Shown here in pieces: positions 38,582 through 45,489 of a stretch of DNA of 45,489 nt. The position numbers were made by a program, and so were the translations under genes. The notes beneath the pieces are model-generated. The model did no database searches and had not been told where the DNA came from. It was given only the letters and a program-made list of their open reading frames with translations. Within the stretch, counting starts at the first letter, position 1. Every line of letters starts with the position of its first letter. Source of the DNA: an uncultured Oscillospiraceae bacterium (lineage in GTDB: Bacteria > Bacillota > Clostridia > Oscillospirales > Oscillospiraceae); assembly GCA_947626905.1 (NCBI GenBank), contig CANQUE010000013.1:1-45489 (forward strand). Direction: 5' to 3'.

Positions 38582-40948
38582 TCACGCGCCGAAGACTTTT
38601 CGCGCCACCTCCACGGATTGCCGGGCGTCCTTGGAATAATAATCCGCGCCCATCTGACGGGCGTATTCCGACGTGACCACCGCGCCGCCCACCACCACCG
38701 CAGGAGGCTCCGGCAGAGCATGGAGAAGGCGGATGGTCTGCTCCATGGCCGGGAGAGTGGTGGTCATGAGGGCGGACAGCCCCACCAGCCGGATGTGCTC
38801 TCGCCGCACCGTGTCGGCGATGACCTGGGGCGGCACATCCCGGCCCAGATCGATGGTCTCGTAGCCGTAATTCTCCAGCACGGTCTTGACGATGTTCTTG
38901 CCGATGTCGTGGATGTCCCCCTGGACCGTGGCCAGCACCAGCCGCCCCCGCTTCACGCTCTCGCCGCCCGTTTGGGCGATGGCGGTCTTGATGACCTCGA
39001 ACACGGCCTGGGCCGCGCCGGCGGCGCTCAAAAGCTGGGGCAGGAACGCCGTGCCCCGCTCGTAGTCCTCGCCGATCTTATCCAGGGCCGGGATGAGCCG
39101 CTCCTCCACCAGCGCGAGAGGGGCCTGGCCCGCTTCCAGGGCCGCTGCGGCCAGCCGGGCCGCGTCGGCCTTCAGCCCCCGGACGACGGCGTCCTCCAGG
39201 GTGAGGGAGTCAGTAGCGGCCGCCGTCGCGGCGGTCTGCGCGGGCGCGTCCGCGAACCGGGCGATGTAGGCCCGGCTATCCCGATCCTCCCCGGACAGCA
39301 CCCGGAAAGCCGCCACCGCGTCCATCATCTCCCGCTGGTTGGGGTCCAGGATGGGCAGGGTCAGCCCCGCGCCCAATGCCTGGACGAGGAAGGTCTGGGT
39401 GACCAGCCGCCGGTCGGGCAGGCCGAAGGAGATGTTGGATACCCCCAGCACCACCTGCAGGCCCAGCTCTTCCCGCACCGTCCGCACGGCCCGGAGGGTC
39501 TCAGCGGCCTGCTCCTGCTGGGCGGAAACCGTCAGCGTCAGACAGTCGATCCATATATCCTCCCGGGGGATACCGTAAGAGAGCGCCGCGTCCAAAATGC
39601 GCTTGGCGATGGCCACCCGCTCCTGAGCCGTCCGGGGGACGCCGCCCTTGTCCAGGGTCAGGCCCACCACGGCGGCGCCGTATTTCTTCACGAGGGGCAA
39701 TATGCGGGCCAGCACCGCCGGATCGCCGTTCACGGAGTTGACCGCCGCCTTGCCGTTATAGACCCGCAGGCCGGCCTCCAGCGCGGCGGGGTCGGAGGAG
39801 TCCAGCTGCAGGGGCAGGGATACGGCGCTTTGCAGCTTTTTCACCACCTGGGGCAGAAGCGATGCCTCGTCCACGCCGGGATAGCCCACGTTCACATCCA
39901 GAATGTCCGCCCCCGCGTCCTCCTGTTGCACCGCCACGTCCAGGATATAGTCCAGATCGTGCTCCAAGAGCGCCTGCTGGAACCGCTTTTTCCCGGTGGG
40001 GTTGATCCGCTCGCCGATGACGCGCACCCCGTCCAGGCGGCAGGGAGTCGTGGGAGTACAGACGAAGCCTACCGCGTCGTAATGCCGGGCGGCGGGGCGC
40101 TTGCCCGCCAGGGCTTTGCGCAGCGCCTCGATATACGCCGGGGAGGTGCCGCAGCAGCCGCCGAAGATGGTCACCCCCGCGTCCAGCGAGGGCGCCAGCG
40201 CCGCCGCGAAGGCCTCCGGACCCATGTCGTAAAGCCCCGTGGCCGGGTCGGGCAGGCCCGCGTTGGGCTTGGCGATCACAGGCAGGCGGGTGTTCTCGCA
40301 AAGCTCCTTCAGAAGCGGGGCCAGAAGGTCCGGCCCCAGGGAGCAGTTCAGACCGATGGCGTCCGCGCCCAGGCCCTCCAGCGTCCGGGCCATGGAGGCC
40401 ACCGTGCAGCCGGTGAAAGTCCGGCCGCTCTCCTCAAAGGACATGGTGACGAATACCGGCAGGTCCGTGTTCTCCTTCACCGCCAACAGCGCCGCCTTTG
40501 CCTCATAGAGGTCGGTCATGGTTTCAATGACGGCCAGATCCGCCCCCGCGGCGGCGCCCGCCAGGGCGATCTGGCGGAAATACTCGTATGCCTTTTCGAA
40601 GCTGAGCGTGCCCATGGGCTCCAGAAGCTCCCCCAGAGGGCCGATGTCCAGGGCCACGGCCGCGGACCTCCCGGCCGCTTCTTTGGCCACGGCCACCGCC
40701 GCCGGGACCACCTCTTCCACTGTGTAGCCGGTGCGGGCCAGCTTGGGCGCACTGGCGCCGAAGGTGTTGGCGTAGATGATCTGGCTGCCGGCGGCCACGT
40801 ATTCCCGGTGGACGCCGAGCAGCAGCGCCGGGTCGGTCAGGGCTAACAGCTCCGGCTTGCCCCCGGGGGGCAGGCCCTTTTGCTGCAAAACGGTGCCCAT
40901 GGCCCCGTCCAGCAGCACGATATCCTTCTTCCAGCGTTCAGTCAGCAC
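38582..40948 (-). CDS. metH: Cobalamin-dependent methionine synthase lacking the reactivation domain
   Basis: MetH moves the methyl of 5-methyl-THF to homocysteine through cobalamin. The 788-residue protein has a homocysteine domain with zinc cysteines in GLNCS and GGCCGTSP (about 1-285), a pterin domain (about 305-560, VIGERINPTGKK, SVNGDP), and a cobalamin cap and binding domain with the axial-His motif DIHDIGKN (about 580-788). The usual ~330-residue C-terminal AdoMet domain is absent and appears as the separate upstream gene. The start is a GTG at 40948 with AAGGAGG 8 nt upstream (40963-40957); a longer ATG reading would overlap the upstream gene by 65 bp. The true overlap is 11 bp. Confidence 0.95.
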   Translation of the reverse strand: MLTERWKKDIVLLDGAMGTVLQQKGLPPGGKPELLALTDPALLLGVHREYVAAGSQIIYANTFGASAPKLARTGYTVEEVVPAAVAVAKEAAGRSAAVALDIGPLGELLEPMGTLSFEKAYEYFRQIALAGAAAGADLAVIETMTDLYEAKAALLAVKENTDLPVFVTMSFEESGRTFTGCTVASMARTLEGLGADAIGLNCSLGPDLLAPLLKELCENTRLPVIAKPNAGLPDPATGLYDMGPEAFAAALAPSLDAGVTIFGGCCGTSPAYIEALRKALAGKRPAARHYDAVGFVCTPTTPCRLDGVRVIGERINPTGKKRFQQALLEHDLDYILDVAVQQEDAGADILDVNVGYPGVDEASLLPQVVKKLQSAVSLPLQLDSSDPAALEAGLRVYNGKAAVNSVNGDPAVLARILPLVKKYGAAVVGLTLDKGGVPRTAQERVAIAKRILDAALSYGIPREDIWIDCLTLTVSAQQEQAAETLRAVRTVREELGLQVVLGVSNISFGLPDRRLVTQTFLVQALGAGLTLPILDPNQREMMDAVAAFRVLSGEDRDSRAYIARFADAPAQTAATAAATDSLTLEDAVVRGLKADAARLAAAALEAGQAPLALVEERLIPALDKIGEDYERGTAFLPQLLSAAGAAQAVFEVIKTAIAQTGGESVKRGRLVLATVQGDIHDIGKNIVKTVLENYGYETIDLGRDVPPQVIADTVRREHIRLVGLSALMTTTLPAMEQTIRLLHALPEPPAVVVGGAVVTSEYARQMGADYYSKDARQSVEVARKVFGA

Positions 40949-41612
40949 AGCTTTTTCCTCCTTCGCGAAGGGTACAGCTCCCGGCCAGGGAGCAGTATGC
41001 ACAGCCCCTTATGCGGGCCGGCTGGGGCCCGTCCGCCAGACCGATCACGGCGGTGACGGATTTGGATGGGTTCATGAGAAGGCTCCCCGTGACCTGGACG
41101 CCCAGCCGCCGCCCGGCGTCCAGGGCCGTGCAGATGGCGTCCTGTGTCTCCAACGGCAGGTCCCCGTAGCCGGGGCTGAAGCGGTCGGTGAGATACAGTC
41201 CGGGATACCGGCTTGCGATCTGCCGCTCCGCCGCATCGCAGCCTGCCTCCACCAGGGCGCTGCCGCAGGCGTCCAATATCACCGCCCGGGCCATGTCCCG
41301 GGCCTGGACCGAGCGGAGCATGGCTTCAAAGCCGGCTCCCAGGGTACAGGCCAGAAGCGCCGCCTGGCCGCACCGGGCCAGCATCCGCCCGGCCAGGCTG
41401 CCCGGCAGGGTGACGCCGCTGCCCTGTAAGACGACGCCTTCCGGTCCCCGCTCCAGGGGGAACAGGCGGTAGACATACCGGGGCCGGACGGCGCGGAGAA
41501 GCCCGTCCGCCTCGTCTTGCACGGCCCGGGCCATCGCCCCCTCCGGGTCCTCTTTCACGCCCAGATAGCGCAGCACCTCGCCAATATCCGGTTTTATGCC
41601 GTTTTCGCCCAT
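40938..41612 (-). CDS. Methionine synthase reactivation-domain protein (stand-alone)
   Basis: This 224-residue homologue of the AdoMet-binding activation domain of MetH is expected to remethylate oxidised cob(II)alamin on the short MetH using AdoMet and an electron donor. RFSPGYGDLPLETQ (about 144-157) and the SKSVTAVIGLADG segment (about 188-200) are the AdoMet-site motifs of the family. A Cys-rich tail, CAYCSLAGSCTLREGGKSC, may bind metal. It sits directly upstream of metH, overlapping it by 11 bp, so both are translationally coupled and probably made in equal amounts. Confidence 0.88.
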   Translation of the reverse strand: MGENGIKPDIGEVLRYLGVKEDPEGAMARAVQDEADGLLRAVRPRYVYRLFPLERGPEGVVLQGSGVTLPGSLAGRMLARCGQAALLACTLGAGFEAMLRSVQARDMARAVILDACGSALVEAGCDAAERQIASRYPGLYLTDRFSPGYGDLPLETQDAICTALDAGRRLGVQVTGSLLMNPSKSVTAVIGLADGPQPARIRGCAYCSLAGSCTLREGGKSCAD

Positions 41613-41616
41613 ATCG

Positions 41617-42063
41617 TCAGTCCGGGCGGTCCGCGTCAGACACCATCAGGTCGGCCAGGTCAGACACCATCAGGTCGGCCAGGGTAGTATGATCCAGATA
41701 GTCCATGATGACCTTGTTCAGTCCCTGCCAAAGGGGGAGCGTGCGGCATTGGGGCGCACGGCGGCACGGCTTTGCGCCTCTGGCAAGGCAGGTGACAGGC
41801 GCCAGTTCCTCCTCCGTCAGCCAGAGGATGTCGCTCACCTTGTATTCATCCGGGGCCTTCGCCAGGCGATAGCCGCCGCCCTTGCCCCGCAGCCCGTCCA
41901 GCATGCCGTTTTTCACCAGGATCTTTAGAATGCCTTCCACATATTTCTCCGATATCTCCTGACGGCGGGCCACATCCTTGAGCGGGATATAGCCGTCGCC
42001 CTGGTTCTCGGCCAGGTCGATCATCACCCGCAGCGCGTACCGGCCCCGTGTTGAGATCAGCAT
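41617..42063 (-). CDS. Rrf2-family transcriptional regulator
   Basis: This 148-residue regulator has an N-terminal winged helix (MLISTRGRYALRVM, EISEKYVEGILK as recognition helix, GLRGKGGGYRLA as wing). Three cysteines (92, 100, 106) are spaced somewhat like the iron-sulfur ligands of IscR. CymR, a relative in Firmicutes, controls cysteine metabolism, so control of the neighbouring sulfur amino-acid genes is plausible. The start at 42063 has GGAGG 8 nt upstream; an ATG at 42078 is weaker. The C-terminus carries an exact 8-residue tandem repeat (LADLMVSD). It is the first gene of the Rrf2-activase-metH unit, with a 4-bp gap. Confidence 0.9.
   Translation of the reverse strand: MLISTRGRYALRVMIDLAENQGDGYIPLKDVARRQEISEKYVEGILKILVKNGMLDGLRGKGGGYRLAKAPDEYKVSDILWLTEEELAPVTCLARGAKPCRRAPQCRTLPLWQGLNKVIMDYLDHTTLADLMVSDLADLMVSDADRPD
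41635..41682. repeat. Perfect tandem duplication of 24 bp in the Rrf2 gene
   Basis: 41635-41658 and 41659-41682 are identical and in frame, repeating LADLMVSD near the C-terminus. Confidence 0.95.
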
Positions 42064-42090
42064 CGAAAACGCCTCCATTCCAATTACCCT

Positions 42091-42126
42091 TCATCCTATT
42101 ATACAACACGGATGATAGGAAATCAA
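42091..42126 (-). promoter_or_regulatory. Promoter of the Rrf2-metH unit with dyad
   Basis: Minus strand TTGATT (42126-42121) and TATAAT (42103-42098), spacer 17 bp. TCATCC (42091-42096) and GGATGA (42111-42116) form an inverted repeat around the -10 box, placed for autoregulation. Confidence 0.6.
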
Positions 42127-42145
42127 AGGCGCGCCAATGAAAGGT

Positions 42146-43369
42146 TCACTTCGCTCTCTGGGCGGCGGGATGGGCCGTACGCTCCATCGCCACGGAGCAG
42201 GCCAGGTCGCCCAGCACGTTGCAGCAGGTGGCACCCATGTCGCACAGGGTGTTGACGCTGATGTACACCCCCATGATGCCGGTGGGAAGCCCCGCGATGG
42301 AGGCAAGAGCGGCAAAGGATGCGATGGCGCCGCCGGGCACGCCGGGCGTACCGATGCTCAAAAGTGTATTGCTCAAGAGCACCACCGCCAGCATGCCAAA
42401 GCTGACCTCTACGCCGCAGGCGTTGGCAAAAAACACGATCATGAAGGACATGACGATGGACACTGCGTCCATATTGATCGTAGCGCCCAGGGGCAGGGCC
42501 AGGGAGGATATCTCGTTGGACACGCCCAGCTCATCTGCGCATCGCTTGCTGATCGGCAGCGTGGCGGAACTTGAGCAGGTGCCGAAAGCGTTTAGGGCCG
42601 CAGGCATCACCTTGGCGAAGAAGGTCCTTATTTTGCATTTGCCAATGAGCCTGACGATGCCGCCGTACACGATCAGCACATAGAGGAACATGGTGATGTA
42701 CAGCGCCAGCAGAACGGCCCCCAGAGCCATGATGGTCCCCGTGCCGTTGGCATAGACCACCGAGGCGATGGAGCAGAACACGCCGATGGGCGTGAAGTAC
42801 ATGACCACGGAAATGATCTTGACAGAGATGTGGTCGACCGCCTCCGTCAGGCGGATGAACGGCGCGGCCTTCTCTCCCAATGTCAGACAAGTGACGCCCA
42901 CGATGATGGCAAATACGAGGACCTGGAGCATATCGCCATTGGCAAAGGAAGCGACGGGATTGGAGGGGATCAGGTTTTTGACCGTGTCCAGCAGGCTCGT
43001 GAAGGGAGTAGCCTCCACGGCGGCGTCCATCATCTCAATGGCGACGCCGCTGCCCAAGCCCAGCACCTTCGGCAGGAACAGCCCCAGGAGACTGGCAAAC
43101 AGCGTGGTAGCGACAAAATACAGCACAGACTGGGCCCCGATGCGGCCGGTGGCCGAGACGCTGCCGATGCTGTGGATGCCCACCACAAGCGAGCAGAATA
43201 CCAGCGGATAGATCATCATGCGCAGCGCGTTCATATAAAGGCCGCTCACAAGGTCCACCGCCGGGAGCAAAAACTCGTAGCGGCCGGGCATGAGCAGTCC
43301 GAAGAGGATGCCGAAGACCAACCCGAGAAAGATGAACAGCGTGATAAGCTTGGATTTTCCGCCTTTCAT
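42146..43369 (-). CDS. Dicarboxylate/amino acid:cation symporter (DAACS family)
   Basis: This 407-residue sodium- or proton-coupled importer for acidic amino acids, dicarboxylates or small neutral amino acids has eight helices and two re-entrant loops. The serine-rich hairpin FGTCSSSATLP (about 262-272) and the cation/substrate motif LGATINMDA (about 297-305) are clear. The second hairpin contains GTPGVPGGA. The substrate is not readable. The gene is divergent from metY and has its own near-consensus promoter, so the two may share a control region. The ATG is at 43369 with a GGGGTG ribosome-site-like stretch. Confidence 0.92.
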   Translation of the reverse strand: MKGGKSKLITLFIFLGLVFGILFGLLMPGRYEFLLPAVDLVSGLYMNALRMMIYPLVFCSLVVGIHSIGSVSATGRIGAQSVLYFVATTLFASLLGLFLPKVLGLGSGVAIEMMDAAVEATPFTSLLDTVKNLIPSNPVASFANGDMLQVLVFAIIVGVTCLTLGEKAAPFIRLTEAVDHISVKIISVVMYFTPIGVFCSIASVVYANGTGTIMALGAVLLALYITMFLYVLIVYGGIVRLIGKCKIRTFFAKVMPAALNAFGTCSSSATLPISKRCADELGVSNEISSLALPLGATINMDAVSIVMSFMIVFFANACGVEVSFGMLAVVLLSNTLLSIGTPGVPGGAIASFAALASIAGLPTGIMGVYISVNTLCDMGATCCNVLGDLACSVAMERTAHPAAQRAK

Positions 43370-43406
43370 GTCGATACACCCCTTTTATTTTTGTAAGATG
43401 TCCCCC

Positions 43407-43435
43407 AGTATATTGTCAGGTTGTCGCATTGTCAA
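43407..43435 (-). promoter_or_regulatory. Symporter promoter
   Basis: Minus strand TTGACA (43435-43430) and TATACT (43412-43407), spacer 17 bp. Confidence 0.85.
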
Positions 43436-43486
43436 TAATCAAACTACTAGGTTAATATCAAATTCGACGAAATGCAAAAATCGGCT

Positions 43487-43514
43487 TGACATGACAGGGT
43501 GCCGATGCTATAAT
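43487..43514 (+). promoter_or_regulatory. metY leader promoter
   Basis: TTGACA (43487-43492) and TATAAT (43509-43514), spacer 16 bp. Transcription would begin inside the dyad at 43522-43542. Confidence 0.85.
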
Positions 43515-43521
43515 CCCACCA

Positions 43522-43542
43522 AACCGATAGATTTAATTGGTT
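43522..43542. promoter_or_regulatory. Putative methionine operator, site 2 (AACC-N13-GGTT)
   Basis: AACCGAT, seven bases, then ATTGGTT. The site lies 7 bp after the -10 box and shares length, ends and 14 of 21 bases with the metF site at 36610-36630. Confidence 0.5.
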
Positions 43543-43570
43543 TATTTGGACCGGAAAGGAGGCGTACCGG

Positions 43571-43693
43571 ATGAAGGACCTGTTCCTTGCTCTTTTGCGA
43601 AGCAACTTTCGATGTGGACGAATGCTGAACTCCCGGGCTGAGAGAGCGGCCGGGCGTCCTGCTGCGTCCGTCGGGTGCCGTTGTATGTGTTGA
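43571..43693 (+). CDS. metY leader peptide ending Cys-Arg-Cys-Met-Cys
   Basis: This 40-codon ORF, MKDLFLALLR to GCRCMC-stop, is preceded by the full ribosome site AAAGGAGG at 43555-43562. The last five codons are TGC CGT TGT ATG TGT before TGA, three Cys and one Met. An intrinsic terminator follows 25 nt after the stop and 33 bp before metY. A seven-base segment in the ORF, CTCCCGG (43630-43636), is complementary to the left arm of that terminator (CCGGGAG, 43719-43725) and could act as antiterminator. The layout is that of an amino-acid attenuation leader sensing cysteine and methionine supply. The peptide itself matches nothing I know. Confidence 0.6.
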   Translation: MKDLFLALLRSNFRCGRMLNSRAERAAGRPAASVGCRCMC

Positions 43694-43717
43694 GGCATAC
43701 CCATGACCGCTTTTCAG

Positions 43718-43750
43718 TCCGGGAGCTTTTGGAAGAGCCCCGGATTTTTT
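43718..43750 (+). terminator. Leader terminator (attenuator) before metY
   Basis: TCCGGG-A-GCTT (43718-43728) pairs with GAGCCCCGGA (43735-43744) with a bulged A, followed by TTTTTT. TTTTCAG (43711-43717) and CTGAAAA (43752-43758) can close a larger stem around it. No gene ends just before it except the leader ORF. Confidence 0.8.
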
Positions 43751-43782
43751 GCTGAAAATTTTGGATCGAAAGAGGTTGCATT

Positions 43783-45066
43783 ATGAGCAATTATAAGTTT
43801 GAAACGCTTCAGCTCCATGTGGGCCAGGAGCAGGCGGACCCCGCCACCGACGCCCGGGCCGTACCCATCTACGCCACCACCAGCTATGTGTTCCACAACT
43901 CCGCCCATGCCGCCGCGCGTTTTGGCCTGGCGGACGCGGGCAATATCTACGGCCGGCTGACCAACTCCACCCAGGACGTGCTGGAAAAGCGCATCGCGGC
44001 CCTGGAGGGGGGCGTGGGCGCTCTGGCCCTGGCCTCCGGCGCGGCGGCTATCACCTATACCATCCAGGCCCTGGCCACCCAGGGGGAGCATATCGTGGCC
44101 CAGAAGACCATCTACGGCGGAAGCTATAACCTGCTGGCCCATACCCTGCCCCAGTACGGCATCACCACCACCTTCGTGGACGCCCACGATCTGGCCGAAG
44201 TGGAGGCCGCCATCCAACCCAACACCAAGGCCCTCTACATCGAAACCCTGGGCAATCCCAACTCCGACATCCCCGACATCGACGCCATCGCGGCCATCGC
44301 CCATAAGCACGGCCTGCCTCTCGTCATCGACAACACCTTCGGCACCCCCTATCTCATCCGGCCCATCGAGCACGGCGCGGACATCGTGGTCCACTCGGCC
44401 ACCAAGTTCATCGGCGGCCACGGCACCACCCTGGGAGGCATCATCGTGGACGGCGGCACCTTTGATTGGGCCGCCAGCGGCCGGTACCCCGCTATCAGCG
44501 AGCCCAACCCCAGCTACCACGGCGTGCGCTTTACCGAGGCCGCCGGCCCTGCCGCCTTCGTTACCTACGTCCGGGCCATCCTCCTGCGGGACACCGGCGC
44601 CACCATCTCCCCCTTCGCGGCGTTCCTGCTGCTCCAGGGCGTGGAGACCCTCTCCCTGCGGCTGGACCGGCATGCAGAGAACACGAAAAAGGTGGTGGAG
44701 TACCTGGCCCATCATCCCCAGGTGGAGCATGTGAATCATCCCTCTCTGCCGGACCATCCCCAGCACGCCCTCTATGAGAAGTACTTCCCCAATGGCGGCG
44801 CGTCCATCTTCACCTTTGAGATCAAGGGCGGCGTGGCCGAGGCCCACAAGTTCATCGACAATCTGGAGATCTTCTCCCTGCTGGCCAATGTGGCGGACGT
44901 GAAGAGCCTGGTCATCCACCCGGCCACCACCACCCACTCCCAGCTCACCGAGGAGGAACTGCTGGATCAGGGCATCAAGCCCAACACCATCCGCCTGTCC
45001 ATTGGCACCGAGCATATCGACGACATCATCGCCGACCTGGAAAAGGGCTTTGCCGCCGTCCGATGA
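43783..45066 (+). CDS. metY: O-acetylhomoserine aminocarboxypropyltransferase (sulfhydrylase)
   Basis: This 427-residue PLP enzyme of the Cys/Met metabolism family makes homocysteine from O-acetylhomoserine and sulfide. The PLP lysine is in HSATKFIGGHG (about residue 207). YGRLTNST, ASGAAAITY and the insertion SEPNPSYHGVRFTEAAG mark the MetY branch rather than cystathionine gamma-synthase. The start at 43783 has GAGG nearby. It fits the acetyl-type MetA at 37549 and gives direct sulfhydrylation. Expression appears controlled by the operator and leader attenuator upstream, and it is followed by an amino-acid ABC transporter gene. Confidence 0.95.
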   Translation: MSNYKFETLQLHVGQEQADPATDARAVPIYATTSYVFHNSAHAAARFGLADAGNIYGRLTNSTQDVLEKRIAALEGGVGALALASGAAAITYTIQALATQGEHIVAQKTIYGGSYNLLAHTLPQYGITTTFVDAHDLAEVEAAIQPNTKALYIETLGNPNSDIPDIDAIAAIAHKHGLPLVIDNTFGTPYLIRPIEHGADIVVHSATKFIGGHGTTLGGIIVDGGTFDWAASGRYPAISEPNPSYHGVRFTEAAGPAAFVTYVRAILLRDTGATISPFAAFLLLQGVETLSLRLDRHAENTKKVVEYLAHHPQVEHVNHPSLPDHPQHALYEKYFPNGGASIFTFEIKGGVAEAHKFIDNLEIFSLLANVADVKSLVIHPATTTHSQLTEEELLDQGIKPNTIRLSIGTEHIDDIIADLEKGFAAVR

Positions 45067-45139
45067 ACAAGTGTGTGCATTACCATCTAAAACTCATTGC
45101 TTCGCGGCTAAACACCGCAGAAAAGGAAGGTATAAGAAA

Positions 45140-45489
45140 ATGAAAAAGACCAATAAGCTCCTTGCCCTGCTTCTGGCTCTGGTAATGGTGCTGTCCCTGG
45201 CCGCCTGCGGCGGCAGTGAGCCCGCTGCCGAGGGCGGCGAGCCCGCGGAAGAGGCCGATGAGCCCGCGGAAGAGGCCGAGGGTGATTTCCGGACCCTGGA
45301 CGAGATCAAGGCCAGCGGCGTGGTCAACATCGGCGTGTTCTCTGACAAGAGCCCCTTCGGCTATGTGGATGAAAACGGCGACTATCAGGGCTATGACGTA
45401 TACTTTGCCAACCGCATCGGCGAGGACCTGGGCGTGGAGGTCAACTTCGTCTCCACGGAGGCCGCCAGCCGCATCGAGTATCTGCAGAC
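45140..45489 (+). CDS. Amino-acid ABC transporter substrate-binding lipoprotein (3' end outside window)
   Basis: The first 116 residues of an extracellular binding protein are present. A lipoprotein signal peptide has the lipobox LSLAAC (Cys23), then an acidic Glu/Ala/Pro linker with a 21-bp near-perfect repeat (PAEEAD/PAEEAE), then the start of a family 3 solute-binding domain: LDEIKASGVVNIGVF, SPFGYVDENGDYQGYDVYFA. The wording of this region is typical of polar amino-acid or cystine/methionine binding proteins. Position after metY suggests a sulfur amino acid as substrate, an inference. The ATG at 45140 has AAAGGAAGG 10 nt upstream. Truncated by the window edge. Confidence 0.9.
   Translation, partial: MKKTNKLLALLLALVMVLSLAACGGSEPAAEGGEPAEEADEPAEEAEGDFRTLDEIKASGVVNIGVFSDKSPFGYVDENGDYQGYDVYFANRIGEDLGVEVNFVSTEAASRIEYLQ

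Noticed and set aside
38618-40846. 742-codon plus-strand frame over metH
   Set aside because: It is antisense to a well-matched metH; the product is Gly/Arg/His-rich without motifs.
43515-43782. T-box or SAM riboswitch before metY
   Set aside because: No AGGGTGGNACC-type T-box sequence and no SAM-I core were found; a coding leader with terminator explains the layout better.
1-45489. CRISPR array
   Set aside because: No regularly spaced repeats were seen; the repeats present are pairs or short tandem units.

Overview
The window reads as chromosome of a spore-forming, anaerobic Clostridia, most like an Oscillospiraceae gut commensal. This rests on high GC, a Firmicutes-type gene set (spoIIE, short KsgA, GTP-dependent PEP carboxykinase), Stickland-type glycine reductase genes, and many consensus TTGACA/TATAAT promoters. 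The organism call is an inference; no rRNA gene is present.

Layout. 1-3500: the right end of an integrative element, with a LexA-box promoter, a structured segment, a small unknown gene and an intact large serine recombinase. It abuts a second recombinase gene that has lost its catalytic domain. 3.7-7.3 kb: a lower-GC accessory patch with a GNAT acetyltransferase, a murC 3' fragment, a UbiA/decaprenyl-phosphate phosphoribosyltransferase-like gene and a large membrane protein. A 125-bp direct repeat of the murC 3' end flanks the last two genes. 7.2-20.4 kb: core genes murC, a DUF308 membrane protein, an RND pump with a very long coiled-coil insert, spoIIE, a small conserved protein, an AEC transporter, ksgA and pckG. 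20.5-29 kb: tRNA-Leu(CAG), a secreted polysaccharide deacetylase, then a surface-polymer operon: sugar-phosphate transferase, GT2-LicD fusion, ABC exporter, LicD, IspD/TarI-like cytidylyltransferase, NAD-dependent epimerase and a FkbM remnant. It starts from a perfect sigma-A promoter with a ~200-nt leader containing a G9 tract. 29.1-36.4 kb: a selenium region. On the minus strand are grdX-grdE-grdB, and grdB carries an in-frame UGA selenocysteine codon. Diverging on the plus strand are DUF5714, a cysteine-desulfurase-like enzyme, DUF3343, tRNA-Sec (selC), YedE and a TusA/YedF-like protein. 36.5-45.5 kb: a methionine region with metF, metA (acetyl type), a short metH with a separate reactivation-domain protein, an Rrf2 regulator, a dicarboxylate/amino-acid symporter, metY and the start of an amino-acid ABC transporter.

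How the genes fit together. The selenium genes supply tRNA-Sec and probable selenium handling for the selenoprotein GrdB next door. The methionine genes form a nearly complete route: homoserine is acetylated by MetA, sulfhydrylated by MetY, and methylated by MetH with methyl-THF from MetF. The polymer operon resembles a CDP-alditol plus LicD phosphotransfer system with its own exporter.

The most novel-looking signals are regulatory. (1) The metY leader has a 40-codon ORF with a perfect Shine-Dalgarno that ends Cys-Arg-Cys-Met-Cys-stop, followed by an intrinsic terminator just before metY, which suggests sulfur-amino-acid attenuation. (2) An AACC-N13-GGTT dyad is shared by the metF and metY promoters, just downstream of each -10 box. 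(3) A murC-tail direct repeat flanks a polymer-gene island.
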